From a candidate division Zixibacteria bacterium RBG-1 (GTDB lineage Bacteria; Zixibacteria; MSB-5A5; DSPP01; RBG-1): DNA of 64,000 nt. The notes under the pieces are model-generated. The model saw only the letters and a list, made by a program, of their open reading frames with translations. It did not search any database and was not told the DNA's origin. The stretch is from positions 1,668,001 to 1,732,000 of the forward strand of contig AUYT01000001.1 in the NCBI GenBank assembly GCA_000447245.1, read 5' to 3'. Of the stretch, positions 53,311-63,920 are shown in pieces; position 1 is the stretch's first letter, and every line of letters begins with the position of its first letter. The translations under genes were made by a program, and so were the position numbers.

Positions 53311-54321
53311 ATGATAAAAGTGGGCATAATTGGAGTGGGCGACTGGGGGAAAAATCTATTGCGGAATTTTGCCAGTCTGAAGGATTGTGAGGTGGCTTTT
53401 GTCTGCGACCCGGACGAAAAAAATTTAAAAAAAGCCGCCCGGCTTTTTCCCCACCTGAATTTCTGCCAGGATTATAAAAAAGCCCTGACCCAAGACCAAA
53501 TTCAGGCCGTAGTTATTGCCACACCTCCCGCCACTCATTATGAAATTGCCCACCATGCTGTCATGGCCGGTAAGGATATCTTTGTGGAGAAACCTTTGGT
53601 CTTGGACTCATCTGAGGGAGAAAAGCTGTGTGAATTGGCCGAAAAGAAGCAACGGCTTTTGATGGTGGGGCATATTATGCTTTACCATACCGCTACTTTG
53701 AGATTAAAAAAATATATCGAAGAAGGGGAACTGGGAGAAGTCAGGTATGTTTATTCTACCAGAGTCAATTTAGGGAAAGTCCGCCAGGAGGAAAATGCTT
53801 TGTGGAGTTTTGCCCCGCATGACATTTCGGTAATTCTTTATTTATTGGGACAGACACCGGTATCGGTTTCCTGTAGCGGAAGCTGTTATTTACAGCCGGG
53901 AATTGAAGACGTGGTCTTTTTGACCATGCATTTTAATAATAATGTTATCGCCAATGTTCACGTCAGCTGGCTGGATCCTCACAAGGACAGAAAATTGACC
54001 ATTGTAGGCAGCAAAAAGATGGCGGTATTCGATGATACCAAAGCCAGTGAAAAAGTTTGGATTTTTGATAAAGGGGTGGACAGTAACATGGATTATAACA
54101 CTTACGGTGAATATTTGAGTTTGAGAACCGGAGATATCGTCATTCCCAAAATTGATTCGGTTGAGCCACTTCAGTCTGAATGTCAGCATTTTTTGGAATG
54201 TGTGAAAGACCGGAAAAAGCCACGCAGTGATGGAAAGGAAGCCCTGGCAGTGCTGAAAGTGCTGGTGGCTGCTCAAAAATCTTTAAAAATGGGGGGAACC
54301 CCAGTGGAAGTAGAATGCTAA
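53311..54321 (+). CDS. Gfo/Idh/MocA sugar-nucleotide dehydrogenase, WbpB/WlbA-like
   Basis: A 336-residue NAD-dependent oxidoreductase. The Rossmann motif GVGDWGKN is at 8-15, and EKP at 93-95 follows FV; the C-terminal part has the Gfo/Idh beta-sheet domain with DPHKDRKLTIVGSKKMAVFDD. The order dehydrogenase-acyltransferase-aminotransferase-2-epimerase matches the WbpB/D/E/I genes that make UDP-2,3-diacetamido-2,3-dideoxy-uronic acid. I therefore infer 3-oxidation of UDP-GlcNAcA as its role. The 6-dehydrogenase (WbpA) that would supply UDP-GlcNAcA is absent here. Confidence 0.85.
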   Translation: MIKVGIIGVGDWGKNLLRNFASLKDCEVAFVCDPDEKNLKKAARLFPHLNFCQDYKKALTQDQIQAVVIATPPATHYEIAHHAVMAGKDIFVEKPLVLDSSEGEKLCELAEKKQRLLMVGHIMLYHTATLRLKKYIEEGELGEVRYVYSTRVNLGKVRQEENALWSFAPHDISVILYLLGQTPVSVSCSGSCYLQPGIEDVVFLTMHFNNNVIANVHVSWLDPHKDRKLTIVGSKKMAVFDDTKASEKVWIFDKGVDSNMDYNTYGEYLSLRTGDIVIPKIDSVEPLQSECQHFLECVKDRKKPRSDGKEALAVLKVLVAAQKSLKMGGTPVEVEC

Positions 54322-54351
54322 AGCATGGCGTAGCCAAAAATAGGAGAAATC

Positions 54352-55095
54352 ATGCAAGCTTTTGTGGATAAAACTGCTCAGGTAGGAGAAAGTACCAAAA
54401 TCGGTTTAGGGTCTGTCATTGCTGAAAAAGTAAAAATCGGCAAAAATTGCCAGATTGGAAATCATGTGGTGATACATGCTGAAACCGAAATCGGTGATAA
54501 TGTAAGAGTAGATGACCATTCTGTGATAGGAAAATTGCCTCTGCGGGCTAAACAAAGCAAGACCACCTTGGAGAAGAAATTGTCACCGGCCAAAATTGGA
54601 GAGAATTGCTTAATTGGAACTTCGGCTATTATTTATGCCGGAGCTACCTTAGGCAATGCGGTTTTAGTGGCCGATTTGGCGACTGTCCGAGAAGATGTTA
54701 CCATCGGAGATTTTACCATTGTAGGAAGAGGTGTCGCAGTTGAAAATCAGTCTAAAATCGGTTCATATTGCAAACTGGAAACCAACGCTTATATTACCGC
54801 TTATTCAGAGCTGGAAGATAGAGTTTTTATTTCTCCGGGTGTGGTAACCAGCAACGATAACTTTGTGGGCCGAACCAAAGAAAGGGTTAAATTTTACAAA
54901 GGGGTCACGGTGAAAAAAGGGGGCCGAATTGGAGCAAATACTACGGTTTTACCCGGAAAAGTAATCGCCGAGGATACTTTGGTAGCCGCCGGTTCGGTGG
55001 TGACCAAAGATACACCGGCTAGAAAGGTAGTCATGGGTACCCCGGCTAAAGTCATCAGAGATGTACCCAAGGAACAACTATTGGAGAACCAATAA
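54352..55095 (+). CDS. Left-handed beta-helix N-acyltransferase, WbpD/WlbB-like
   Basis: A 247-residue hexapeptide-repeat acyltransferase. From residue 5 to 215 it shows repeated [LIV]-G-x4 turns (VGESTKIGLGSVIAEKVKIG, IGDNVRVDDHSVIG, IGANTTVLPG), ending MGTPAKVI. Predicted role: acetylation of the 3-amino group made by the aminotransferase. It is longer than typical WbpD (about 190), with an N-terminal set of coils and an insert near 66-85, so another acyl donor or acceptor is possible. It overlaps the aminotransferase start by one base. Confidence 0.82.
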   Translation: MQAFVDKTAQVGESTKIGLGSVIAEKVKIGKNCQIGNHVVIHAETEIGDNVRVDDHSVIGKLPLRAKQSKTTLEKKLSPAKIGENCLIGTSAIIYAGATLGNAVLVADLATVREDVTIGDFTIVGRGVAVENQSKIGSYCKLETNAYITAYSELEDRVFISPGVVTSNDNFVGRTKERVKFYKGVTVKKGGRIGANTTVLPGKVIAEDTLVAAGSVVTKDTPARKVVMGTPAKVIRDVPKEQLLENQ

Positions 55096-56258
55096 TGCCA
55101 GAGCCGAATATTTCTGAAATCAAAGATACTAAGAAATCCAAAGGTGAATCTGTAACATCTGTTCCTTTATTAGATTTAAAGAGACAGTATGCTTCAATCA
55201 AAAAGGAAATTGATGAAGCTATTGCCAAAGTCGTCACCCATGCTCAGTTTATTCTGGGTCCGGAAGTAAAAATCTTCGAAGAAAGCGTTGCTTCTTATTG
55301 TAAGACCAAATTTGCTATCGGAGTGGCCTCTGGAACCGATGCTTTGCTCATAAGCTTGAGAGCCTGTGGGGTGGGACCGGGGGACGAAGTAATTATCCCC
55401 ACTTTCTCATTCTTCGCCACTGCTGGTGTGGTGCACAACTTAGGGGCTAAGCCGGTTTTCGTGGATATAAATCCTGAGAGCTACAACCTCAACCCTGATT
55501 TAATCCAAGAAAGAATCACCAAAAAGACAAAAGTTATAATGCCGGTGCATCTCTTTGGACAGACCTGTGATATGGACCGGATTTTAGATTTAGCGAAAAA
55601 ATATAATTTGAAGGTAGTTGAAGACGCCGCTCAAGCCTTAGGAGCGGAATATAGGAATAAAAAAGCCGGCAGCTTGGGTGACTTGGGATGTTTTTCCTTT
55701 TTCCCCAGTAAAAATTTAGGCGGTATGGGGGATGGAGGGATGGTGGTTACCAGTAATCCTGAATTAGCAGAAAAAATTAAACTCTTGAGAACTCATGGAG
55801 CTAAGCAAAAATATTATCACGACATCGTAGGTTATAACAGCCGTCTGGACACCCTCCAAGCTGCTGTTTTAAATGTAAAACTGAAATGTCTGGATACCTG
55901 GAGCAAAAAAAGACAAGAGAATGCGCTAGTTTACAATAAAAATCTGAATGGACTTGAAATTACTTTGCCCAAGGCTGAAAGTTTTAATTACCATATTTAT
56001 AACCAATATACCATTGCCGTAAAAACCCGGGACGAATTGAAGGACTTCTTAAAACAAAAAGGAATCGGCTGTGAAATTTATTATCCGGTCCCCTTACATC
56101 TGCAGAAATGTTTTGAATACTTGGGTTACAAAAACGGGTCTTGCCCGGTAGCGGAAAAAAGGGCCCTGGAAGTAATTTCTGTACCGGTTTTCCCGGAATT
56201 GACTGAAAAAGAGCAAAATTTCGTAATTTCTGCCATTAAACAGTTTTATCAGCATTGA
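55095..56258 (+). CDS. DegT/DnrJ/EryC1 sugar-nucleotide aminotransferase, WbpE-like
   Basis: A 387-residue PLP aminotransferase that converts a keto-sugar nucleotide to an amino sugar. The PLP lysine is K206 in CFSFFPSKNLGGMGDGGMV, with ASGTDALLISLRA (79-90) and VEDAAQALGAEY upstream. About 20 residues precede the family start VPLLDLKRQYASIKKEID. In this cluster it would aminate C3 of the oxidised UDP-GlcNAcA. It follows the acyltransferase and lies one base before the epimerase gene. Confidence 0.9.
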   Translation: MPEPNISEIKDTKKSKGESVTSVPLLDLKRQYASIKKEIDEAIAKVVTHAQFILGPEVKIFEESVASYCKTKFAIGVASGTDALLISLRACGVGPGDEVIIPTFSFFATAGVVHNLGAKPVFVDINPESYNLNPDLIQERITKKTKVIMPVHLFGQTCDMDRILDLAKKYNLKVVEDAAQALGAEYRNKKAGSLGDLGCFSFFPSKNLGGMGDGGMVVTSNPELAEKIKLLRTHGAKQKYYHDIVGYNSRLDTLQAAVLNVKLKCLDTWSKKRQENALVYNKNLNGLEITLPKAESFNYHIYNQYTIAVKTRDELKDFLKQKGIGCEIYYPVPLHLQKCFEYLGYKNGSCPVAEKRALEVISVPVFPELTEKEQNFVISAIKQFYQH

Positions 56259-56259
56259 A

Positions 56260-57333
56260 ATGAAGGTTGTTTCAGTTGTAGGAGCCAGACCCCAGTTTAT
56301 CAAACTCTCTGCTCTATCCTCCAGATTAAGAAAATATCATAAAGAAATAATCGTTCATACCGGTCAGCATTATGACGAAGAGCTTTCAGCTCTTTTTTTT
56401 AAGGAGTTGAAAATTCCTAAGCCGGATTATGATTTAGAAGTCGGCTCCGGCTCTCAAGCCGAGCAGACCGGAAAAATGTTGATTAAACTGGAGCAGGTTC
56501 TGGAATTTGAAAAACCGGATCTGGTCTTGGTTTATGGTGATACCAATTCCACTTTAGCCGGGGCTCTGGCCGCTAGTAAATTACAGATTCCCTTGGCTCA
56601 TATCGAAGCCGGCATGCGAAGTTATACAGATATGCCGGAGGAAGTAAACCGCAAAGTCACGGATCATTTGTCACAGATTCTTTTTTGCCCGACTCATCAA
56701 TCAGTGAAGAATCTAAGAAAAGAAGGAATAACCAAAAGAGTTTATTTAGTGGGAGACTTAATGTATGAAGCCTTGATTTGTAATTTACAGACAGCTCAAA
56801 AGAAGTCGGATATTTTGAAAAAATTAAACTTAAACTCCAAGAATTTTTATTTAGCCACTATCCATCGGGCTGAAAATACTGATTACCGAGACAATTTAGT
56901 CAAAATTACCAAAATCTTAGAAAGCTTAGACAGGAAAACAATTTTTCCGGTCCATCCTCGAACCAGAAAGTACTTAGAAGAACGTCACCTCTGGAATAGA
57001 TTAAAAAAAACCAGAAACTTACTCTTGCTTGACCCTATCCGCTATTTGGATATGCTGGTTTTGGAACAAAACGCCAGTCTAATTTTGACTGATTCTGGTG
57101 GTGTTCAAAGAGAGGCCTATTTTTTAAAGACACCCTGTTTGATTTTGAGAGAAACCACCGAATGGATCGAGATAACCAAAACCAACGGCTTCATGACCAG
57201 CTCTCTGGATATAAAAAAAGTGCAAAGAAACTTGAAGAGGTTAAACAGTTCCCGTATTTCTAAGAAGCAGGCAACGACCAATTCATCTGCCAGCCGAAAG
57301 ATTTTAAATATCTTAAATAAGTTTAATGGATAA
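56260..57333 (+). CDS. UDP-N-acetylglucosamine 2-epimerase family (WecB/WbpI-like)
   Basis: A 357-residue GT-B-fold epimerase. It opens VVSVVGARPQFIKL and has HTGQHYDEELSALFF, VYGDTNSTLAGALAASKLQIPLAHIEAGMRS and LTDSGGVQREAYFL. WecB acts on UDP-GlcNAc, and WbpI on the 2,3-diacetamido-uronic acid. Its place after dehydrogenase, acyltransferase and aminotransferase genes favours the WbpI role, giving the manno form. This is inferred from neighbours, because sequence does not separate the two by eye. Confidence 0.9.
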   Translation: MKVVSVVGARPQFIKLSALSSRLRKYHKEIIVHTGQHYDEELSALFFKELKIPKPDYDLEVGSGSQAEQTGKMLIKLEQVLEFEKPDLVLVYGDTNSTLAGALAASKLQIPLAHIEAGMRSYTDMPEEVNRKVTDHLSQILFCPTHQSVKNLRKEGITKRVYLVGDLMYEALICNLQTAQKKSDILKKLNLNSKNFYLATIHRAENTDYRDNLVKITKILESLDRKTIFPVHPRTRKYLEERHLWNRLKKTRNLLLLDPIRYLDMLVLEQNASLILTDSGGVQREAYFLKTPCLILRETTEWIEITKTNGFMTSSLDIKKVQRNLKRLNSSRISKKQATTNSSASRKILNILNKFNG

Positions 57334-58258
57334 ATCTTTATATTCTACTATTTCTGTGGTCATCCCCACTTTTAATCGTAAAAATATTTTAGGAAAATGC
57401 CTGGAGGCTTACTTTCAACAAACCTATCCAAAAGAAAAAATTGAAATTTTAATTGCCGATGATGGTTCCACTGATGCAACAGAGCATTATATTACAGAGA
57501 TCCAAAAAAAATCTCCGATTAGGATCCGATATCTCAAACAAGAAAACACAGGAGTAACTTTTGCCAGAAATCTAGGAATAAAAAATTCTCAAAATCAAAT
57601 AATTTTACTTTCTGACGATGATATTATACCTGTTTCAAACTTAATTGAGGAACACCTGAGATGGCATAATCTTTATCCTGGAGGACAAGATGCAATCTTA
57701 GGATATGTGACTTGGTCTCCTGAGATAGAAATTGATGACTTCATGCGCTGGTGTGAAAATGGCGGACCTTTGCAGCAATATCATTTAATCGAAAACCGGT
57801 GCCAAGTGGATTGCCGTTTTTTTTATTCCGGCAATATTTCTCTGAAATCTGATTTATTAAAACAAAATTTGTTTGATGAAAAGTTTTACTTTGGCTTTGA
57901 TGATTTTGAATTAGGTTATCGTTTAAGTCAAAAGGGATTAAAAATTTATTATAATAAAGCCGCCCTAGGTTATCATTATAAGAAGTTCACTTATGCAGAA
58001 ATGGAAAAAAGAAATCAAAAGCTTGGTCCAGAAGCCTGGGTCCTGCATCAAAAATGGCCTCGGACCAAACAAATTGTCAGGGTTAGAAATATTTGGATGT
58101 TGAGAATGTCTAAAATTGCAACTGGACTTTTCTATCCCCTGGCTAATCTTTTAAACTGGAAAAAAGTTATATATCATCATAAATATCAAAACCGGTTATC
58201 CCAAATTTTTGCTTTAAGCTATAAACAGGCCCAAGCCAAAAATATAAAGGTTTCTTAA
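57326..58258 (+). CDS. Family 2 glycosyltransferase
   Basis: A 310-residue GT-A enzyme for glycan assembly at the inner membrane. The N-terminus SVVIPTFNRKNILGKCLEAYFQQTYP, the nucleotide site ADDGSTDAT and the metal motif LLSDDDIIP are clear; FYFGFDDFELGYRLSQKGLKIYY is the catalytic ED-type region. Sugar and acceptor are unknown. It overlaps the epimerase gene by 8 bp and abuts the ligase gene, so all are co-translated. Confidence 0.92.
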   Translation: MDKSLYSTISVVIPTFNRKNILGKCLEAYFQQTYPKEKIEILIADDGSTDATEHYITEIQKKSPIRIRYLKQENTGVTFARNLGIKNSQNQIILLSDDDIIPVSNLIEEHLRWHNLYPGGQDAILGYVTWSPEIEIDDFMRWCENGGPLQQYHLIENRCQVDCRFFYSGNISLKSDLLKQNLFDEKFYFGFDDFELGYRLSQKGLKIYYNKAALGYHYKKFTYAEMEKRNQKLGPEAWVLHQKWPRTKQIVRVRNIWMLRMSKIATGLFYPLANLLNWKKVIYHHKYQNRLSQIFALSYKQAQAKNIKVS

Positions 58259-59701
58259 ATGTTAAAAAGTAAATTTGACTTAATCTTTATTCTGGGTGCT
58301 TTATTTTTGAGCGTTCTTGCTCTGTTGGGACCCCCTCCCTTACAAAATCTTTATCTGGCAGCCATTCTCATTTTAAGCATTATAACCATAATTTTGCATA
58401 AACAGAACCGGCTTTCTTTGACCTCATTTTTGGCACTATTGATAATCTATACCGCACCTATGGAAAAATTAATGTGGAAAATCGGTTTTGCCCTAAGACC
58501 GGTCATGCTTTTTTCTTTTGCTGCTTTTTATATCTGGGGGATTTTAAGCTTTAAAGATGGTTTTAAAATTGAAAAAAAAACCCAAAAACTTTTGATTTTG
58601 TGGTTTGTGCTGATTCTGGCGTTTCTGCTGAGCGGTATTTTTTCTATCAATCCGGTCAAGAGTATGAGAGTAGCTATCCTGCATCTGACTTTATTTTTAA
58701 TCTTATTTTTGATAGTGCAGTTTGTCAAAAACCGGCAAGATTTGGTTAAGTTTACCCAACACTGGATGGTGATCGGTTTTATCTTGTGCATGTATGGCTT
58801 AGTCGAGTATTGGGGCAGTTTCATCGGGTTTGATATCGACCGAGTAGTCTTTGGTCCCATCTATTCTATGACTACTCCCGGCCAAACCGTGGCTCAAAGA
58901 CTTTTTGGACAAAGAATCTATTCATTGTTCGGCGACCCCAACAATTTCGCCGGCTTTTTAAACACGGTCTTTCCCTTTTTTCTGTGTTCCGCCATATATT
59001 TTGCAAAACTCAAACAGGCCAAAAGATTTTTCTGGTTTTTGCTGGCTACTCTGACTGTCTTTTTTGTCTTTATTATGACCTTATCCCGCAGCGGATGGTT
59101 AGGTCTTTCTATTGGACTTTTAGTAGTAGCCTGGTATAAAAGAGCTCAGATTTTCAGGTCAGCTAATTGGAAATATTTTTTGGTGGCTTTAATTGTCATT
59201 GTAGTCTTTTTTGCTCAGATCTATCAGTATTTGTATTTCATCATCAGTGCTCGTTTAGAGGAAATGGAATCAAGAGGGATTCATCTATATTTAATCAAAT
59301 CTGCTTTTTCCATGTTTTTATCTCATCCTTTGACCGGAGTTGGCATAGGTAACTTTGGCGAGGCTTATGGGAAATACTTCAAGCCCGGCTATGAATATTA
59401 TAATGCCCATTCAGCTTTTCTGACCATTTTATCCGAAACCGGAATAATCGGGTTTATAATCTATACCTCTTTTTATATTTTTATATTCAGGCAGATTCTG
59501 CTCTTTTTCAGGAATTCAAGCGGTTATCATAAAGAGGTCATCGGATTGGGGCTTCTGTCCGGTTTCTGCGGTTTGATGGCCGCCAATATTTTTTATCAAA
59601 ACTTTACCTTTCAGTTTTTCTTTGTCTTTTTGGGTTTGGCTTTTGCCGCTGGAATTGTGGCATCCAAGGCAACCTCTAATGGCCTCGACCGGCAGCAGTA
59701 A
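58259..59701 (+). CDS. O-antigen ligase/polymerase family membrane protein
   Basis: A 480-residue inner-membrane protein with about 11-12 predicted membrane segments and the Wzy_C-type large periplasmic loop (about 315-385). That loop contains FLSHPLTGVGIGNFG and YYNAHSAFLTILSETGIIGF, with the His conserved in ligases and polymerases. It may join repeat units (Wzy) or ligate glycan to lipid A-core (WaaL); the family does not distinguish. It is the last gene of the cluster. No Wzx flippase or initiating transferase is present in this window. Confidence 0.87.
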   Translation: MLKSKFDLIFILGALFLSVLALLGPPPLQNLYLAAILILSIITIILHKQNRLSLTSFLALLIIYTAPMEKLMWKIGFALRPVMLFSFAAFYIWGILSFKDGFKIEKKTQKLLILWFVLILAFLLSGIFSINPVKSMRVAILHLTLFLILFLIVQFVKNRQDLVKFTQHWMVIGFILCMYGLVEYWGSFIGFDIDRVVFGPIYSMTTPGQTVAQRLFGQRIYSLFGDPNNFAGFLNTVFPFFLCSAIYFAKLKQAKRFFWFLLATLTVFFVFIMTLSRSGWLGLSIGLLVVAWYKRAQIFRSANWKYFLVALIVIVVFFAQIYQYLYFIISARLEEMESRGIHLYLIKSAFSMFLSHPLTGVGIGNFGEAYGKYFKPGYEYYNAHSAFLTILSETGIIGFIIYTSFYIFIFRQILLFFRNSSGYHKEVIGLGLLSGFCGLMAANIFYQNFTFQFFFVFLGLAFAAGIVASKATSNGLDRQQ

Positions 59702-59796
59702 ATCCCTAGAAATCTTTTGTTTTTGTCAAAAACTCATATTAAATTATCCTCCAACGGCAAATGAGTTATCATAATTTAAAAATCAAAAAAGGATAA

Positions 59797-61071
<1,275 letters not shown>

Positions 61072-61074
61072 CTT

Positions 61075-62307
61075 ATGTTTAAAAGGAAAGACCGAGAAAG
61101 TTTTATTGTTGAATACAAGGGTTACTCTTTGTTCTTTAAGATTTTTTTAATCTTCGGCGTTTTAGTCATTGCCGCCGTCTTTCTTTACTTCACTCAAGAT
61201 ATAGTCACCAAACTGAAAGAGGATTCGCGCCGAGTGGTAGCGGCTTACTCCCGTTTATGGCAGATTGCCGCTTCAGAATCAGCCGGAACAGAGGAGGTCA
61301 GTTTTTTATTTGAAGAAGTAATCCAAAGAGCCGACTTCCCCCTCATTGTAACCGGTCCGGAGGGAGAACCGCAGGCCTGGAAAGGGGTGCCCGGAATTGC
61401 CTCCGATGATACGACTTTTGCCAGCAGACAAAAACTAAAAGAAATAGCTAAAAAATTAGACGAAGACCATCTCCCGGTTCCCATTTTTTACGGTAAAGAA
61501 GATTTCATCATAAGCTATCTGCACTACGGAGACCCGGAAATTATCGCCCGTCTGCATCTGATGCCGATTGTGGAGGTGGGAGTGATTGCTTTATTTATTT
61601 TGATTACTTTTATAAGTTTCCGCAACATCAAAAAATCAGAGCAACACTCCATCTGGATCGGAATGGCCAAAGAAACTGCTCATCAACTGGGGACACCCAT
61701 TTCTTCTCTGATGGGTTGGCTCGAACTTTTAAAGCAAGAGCAGTATGCTCATCCGACTGGCAATTTGAAGGAAACTGTCTCCAAGATGGAAGAGGATTTG
61801 CACAGACTGGAAAAAATTGCCCATCGCTTCAGTCAGATTGGCTCCATTCCCGAATTAAAGGAAACCGATTTGAATTCCATTATTGAGGAAGTGGTCAAAT
61901 ATTTTCGCAACCGTCTCCCTCACGCCGGCTCCGGGGTTTGCATAAAAACAGATTTAAAGCCAGTGCCTTTGCTGAAAATTAATGCTGAACTGGTCTCCTG
62001 GGTGATTGAAAATTTGATCAAAAATGCCTTAGAATCGGTTGACCCTAAACAGGGGGTAATTAAGATATCGACCGCAGCTAATTCCAAGCTGGTGACTTTG
62101 ACAATTTCGGATAATGGCAAAGGAATTCCTACTAAGGAACAGAAAAGAGTTTTTCATCCTGGCTATACTACTAAAAAGCGGGGCTGGGGTTTGGGGCTTT
62201 CTTTGGCTAAAAGGATTGTGGAGGATTATCACCAGGGAAAAATTGTTCTGGAGGAGAGCATTCCCAACCAAAAAACCGTATTTATAGTAAGTTTTCCTAT
62301 AGCGTAA
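61075..62307 (+). CDS. Membrane sensor histidine kinase, likely partner of the PorX-like regulator
   Basis: A 410-residue kinase. One membrane helix is at about 21-39 and another at about 166-183, with a periplasmic sensor of about 125 residues between. The phospho-His is H203 in AKETAHQLGTPISSLMGWLELLKQE, followed by the ATP-binding N-box (ENLIKNALES), G1 (DNGKGIP) and G2 (GWGLGLSLAKRIVEDY). It lies 47 bp before the PorX-like gene, although a weak terminator-like hairpin stands between them. In Bacteroidetes PorY/PorX regulate type IX secretion; here the linked pair suggests a comparable envelope signal. Confidence 0.9.
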   Translation: MFKRKDRESFIVEYKGYSLFFKIFLIFGVLVIAAVFLYFTQDIVTKLKEDSRRVVAAYSRLWQIAASESAGTEEVSFLFEEVIQRADFPLIVTGPEGEPQAWKGVPGIASDDTTFASRQKLKEIAKKLDEDHLPVPIFYGKEDFIISYLHYGDPEIIARLHLMPIVEVGVIALFILITFISFRNIKKSEQHSIWIGMAKETAHQLGTPISSLMGWLELLKQEQYAHPTGNLKETVSKMEEDLHRLEKIAHRFSQIGSIPELKETDLNSIIEEVVKYFRNRLPHAGSGVCIKTDLKPVPLLKINAELVSWVIENLIKNALESVDPKQGVIKISTAANSKLVTLTISDNGKGIPTKEQKRVFHPGYTTKKRGWGLGLSLAKRIVEDYHQGKIVLEESIPNQKTVFIVSFPIA

Positions 62308-62337
62308 AGAAGCTTAGCTTGACCGAGGCTTCTTTTT
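62307..62337 (+). terminator. Weak terminator-like hairpin after the kinase gene
   Basis: AAGAAGC (62307-62313) and GCTTCTT (62328-62334) pair across a 14-base loop and run into a short T-tract. It overlaps the kinase stop region. It may lower rather than stop readthrough into the PorX-like gene. Confidence 0.5.
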
Positions 62338-62354
62338 ACCTTAACTAAAATTCT

Positions 62355-63920
62355 ATGGCAACAGAACTCAAAAATGTTTTATGGGTAGATGATGAGATAG
62401 ACCAATTAGGGTCTCATATCATCTTTTTGGAGCAGAAAGGGTATAAAATCACCAAAGCCACCAATGGAGATGATGCTATTTCCTTAGTGGGGAAAAATAA
62501 TTTTGACTTAGTTTTGTTAGATGAAATGATGCCCGGCAAAGATGGGCTGACTACTCTGGAGGAGATTAAAAGAATCTCTCCCAATCTGCCGGTAATTATG
62601 GTGACCAAATCCGAAGAAGAGCGTCTGATGGAACAGGCCATCGGCGAGAAAATATCCTTTTACATCACCAAACCGGTCAACCCCAGCCAGATTCTTTCGG
62701 TGGCTAAAAAAATCTTGGAAGAAAAATCTATCCGGGAGAAACACGTGGTCAAACAGTATATTGAGCAGTTCAACCAGCTTAAGGGGAAACTAAATTTTCC
62801 TCTTGCCGCCAAAGATTGGATTGACATTCACCACCAGCTCTGTCAATGGGATTTGGAATTGGAAAATTTCAGAGAGCCCAGCTTAATTGAAACCCACCAG
62901 GGTCTGAAGAAAGAATGCAATCTGGAATTCGGCAAATTCATTGAAAGAGAGTACCCCCTCTGGCTTAGATCTAAAGAAAGGCCGGATTTGTCAGTAGATG
63001 TGGTGCCTAAATTCTTACAACCGGTTTTGCTGGAAAATAAACCCACCTTTTTTTTCATACTGGACTGTATGAGATTAGACCAGTGGCTGGCGGTTGAGGG
63101 AATCTTGAATGAATATTTTAACATAAAAAAAGAGTTTTATTTTTCAATTTTGCCAACCGCCACACCCTATTCCCGCAATGCCATTTTCAGCGGACTTTTT
63201 CCCGATGAGCTGGCCCAAAAATTTCCGGAAGTCTGGAAATCCGACGATGAAAATGAACACAGCCGCAATCGCTATGAAAGGCAACTTTTAGATGCCCAAT
63301 TGAAAAGATTAGGTGTGGCTTTGAAATCCGAGGCAAAATATGCGAAGATTCTGGATATCTCCGAAGGAGAAAGTATCGCTAAAAAAATCTCCTCTTTTAT
63401 GAATGTTCCTTTATTTTCTCTGGTGTTTAACTTTCTGGATATTTTATCTCACGGCCGCTCCGAATCGGAGATTTTGATTGAAATCGCCCCGGACGAAGCC
63501 GCTTTCCGCTCTTTGATGAAATCCTGGTTCAATCATTCTGCCTTACTGGATATATTGAAATATTTGTCAACACAGGACTGTAATGTGGTCTTTACTACCG
63601 ACCATGGCTCGGTTCTGGGGACCAGGGCTAATTTAGCTTATGGGAAAAGAGATACTTCTCCTCATTTGAGGTATAAATACGGTGATAATTTGAATACCGA
63701 CCCCAAAGGGGCTATTTTGATTAAAAATCCCAAAGATTACCGGCTTCCCTTTTTCGGCCTGGCTACCACTTATCTTTTGGCCAAAGAAGATTATTATTTT
63801 GTTTATCCCACTAAATTCCACGAATATGAAAAGGAGTTCAAAAACACTTTCCAGCATGGCGGTATCTCTATGGAGGAAATGATTCTTCCGGTCGCTATTT
63901 TAAAACCCAAGAAAAGATAA
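62355..63920 (+). CDS. PorX-like response regulator with PglZ phosphodiesterase domain
   Basis: A 521-residue protein. The receiver domain (about 5-122) has acidic D12/D13, phospho-acceptor D56 (LVLLDEMMPGKDG) and K106. A helical linker follows to about 225, then a PglZ alkaline-phosphatase-fold domain to the end. Metal and catalytic residues look complete: ILDCMRLDQW (236-244), LPTATPYSRNAIFSG with T270, matching the catalytic Thr of PorX, and FTTDHGSVLG. PorX of Bacteroidetes cleaves oligonucleotides and controls type IX secretion. Here the output is unknown. Confidence 0.92.
   Translation: MATELKNVLWVDDEIDQLGSHIIFLEQKGYKITKATNGDDAISLVGKNNFDLVLLDEMMPGKDGLTTLEEIKRISPNLPVIMVTKSEEERLMEQAIGEKISFYITKPVNPSQILSVAKKILEEKSIREKHVVKQYIEQFNQLKGKLNFPLAAKDWIDIHHQLCQWDLELENFREPSLIETHQGLKKECNLEFGKFIEREYPLWLRSKERPDLSVDVVPKFLQPVLLENKPTFFFILDCMRLDQWLAVEGILNEYFNIKKEFYFSILPTATPYSRNAIFSGLFPDELAQKFPEVWKSDDENEHSRNRYERQLLDAQLKRLGVALKSEAKYAKILDISEGESIAKKISSFMNVPLFSLVFNFLDILSHGRSESEILIEIAPDEAAFRSLMKSWFNHSALLDILKYLSTQDCNVVFTTDHGSVLGTRANLAYGKRDTSPHLRYKYGDNLNTDPKGAILIKNPKDYRLPFFGLATTYLLAKEDYYFVYPTKFHEYEKEFKNTFQHGGISMEEMILPVAILKPKKR

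Noticed and set aside
62355-63920. BREX phage-defence PglZ
   Set aside because: The PglZ domain is fused to a receiver domain as in PorX, and no brxA, brxC or pglX gene is nearby.
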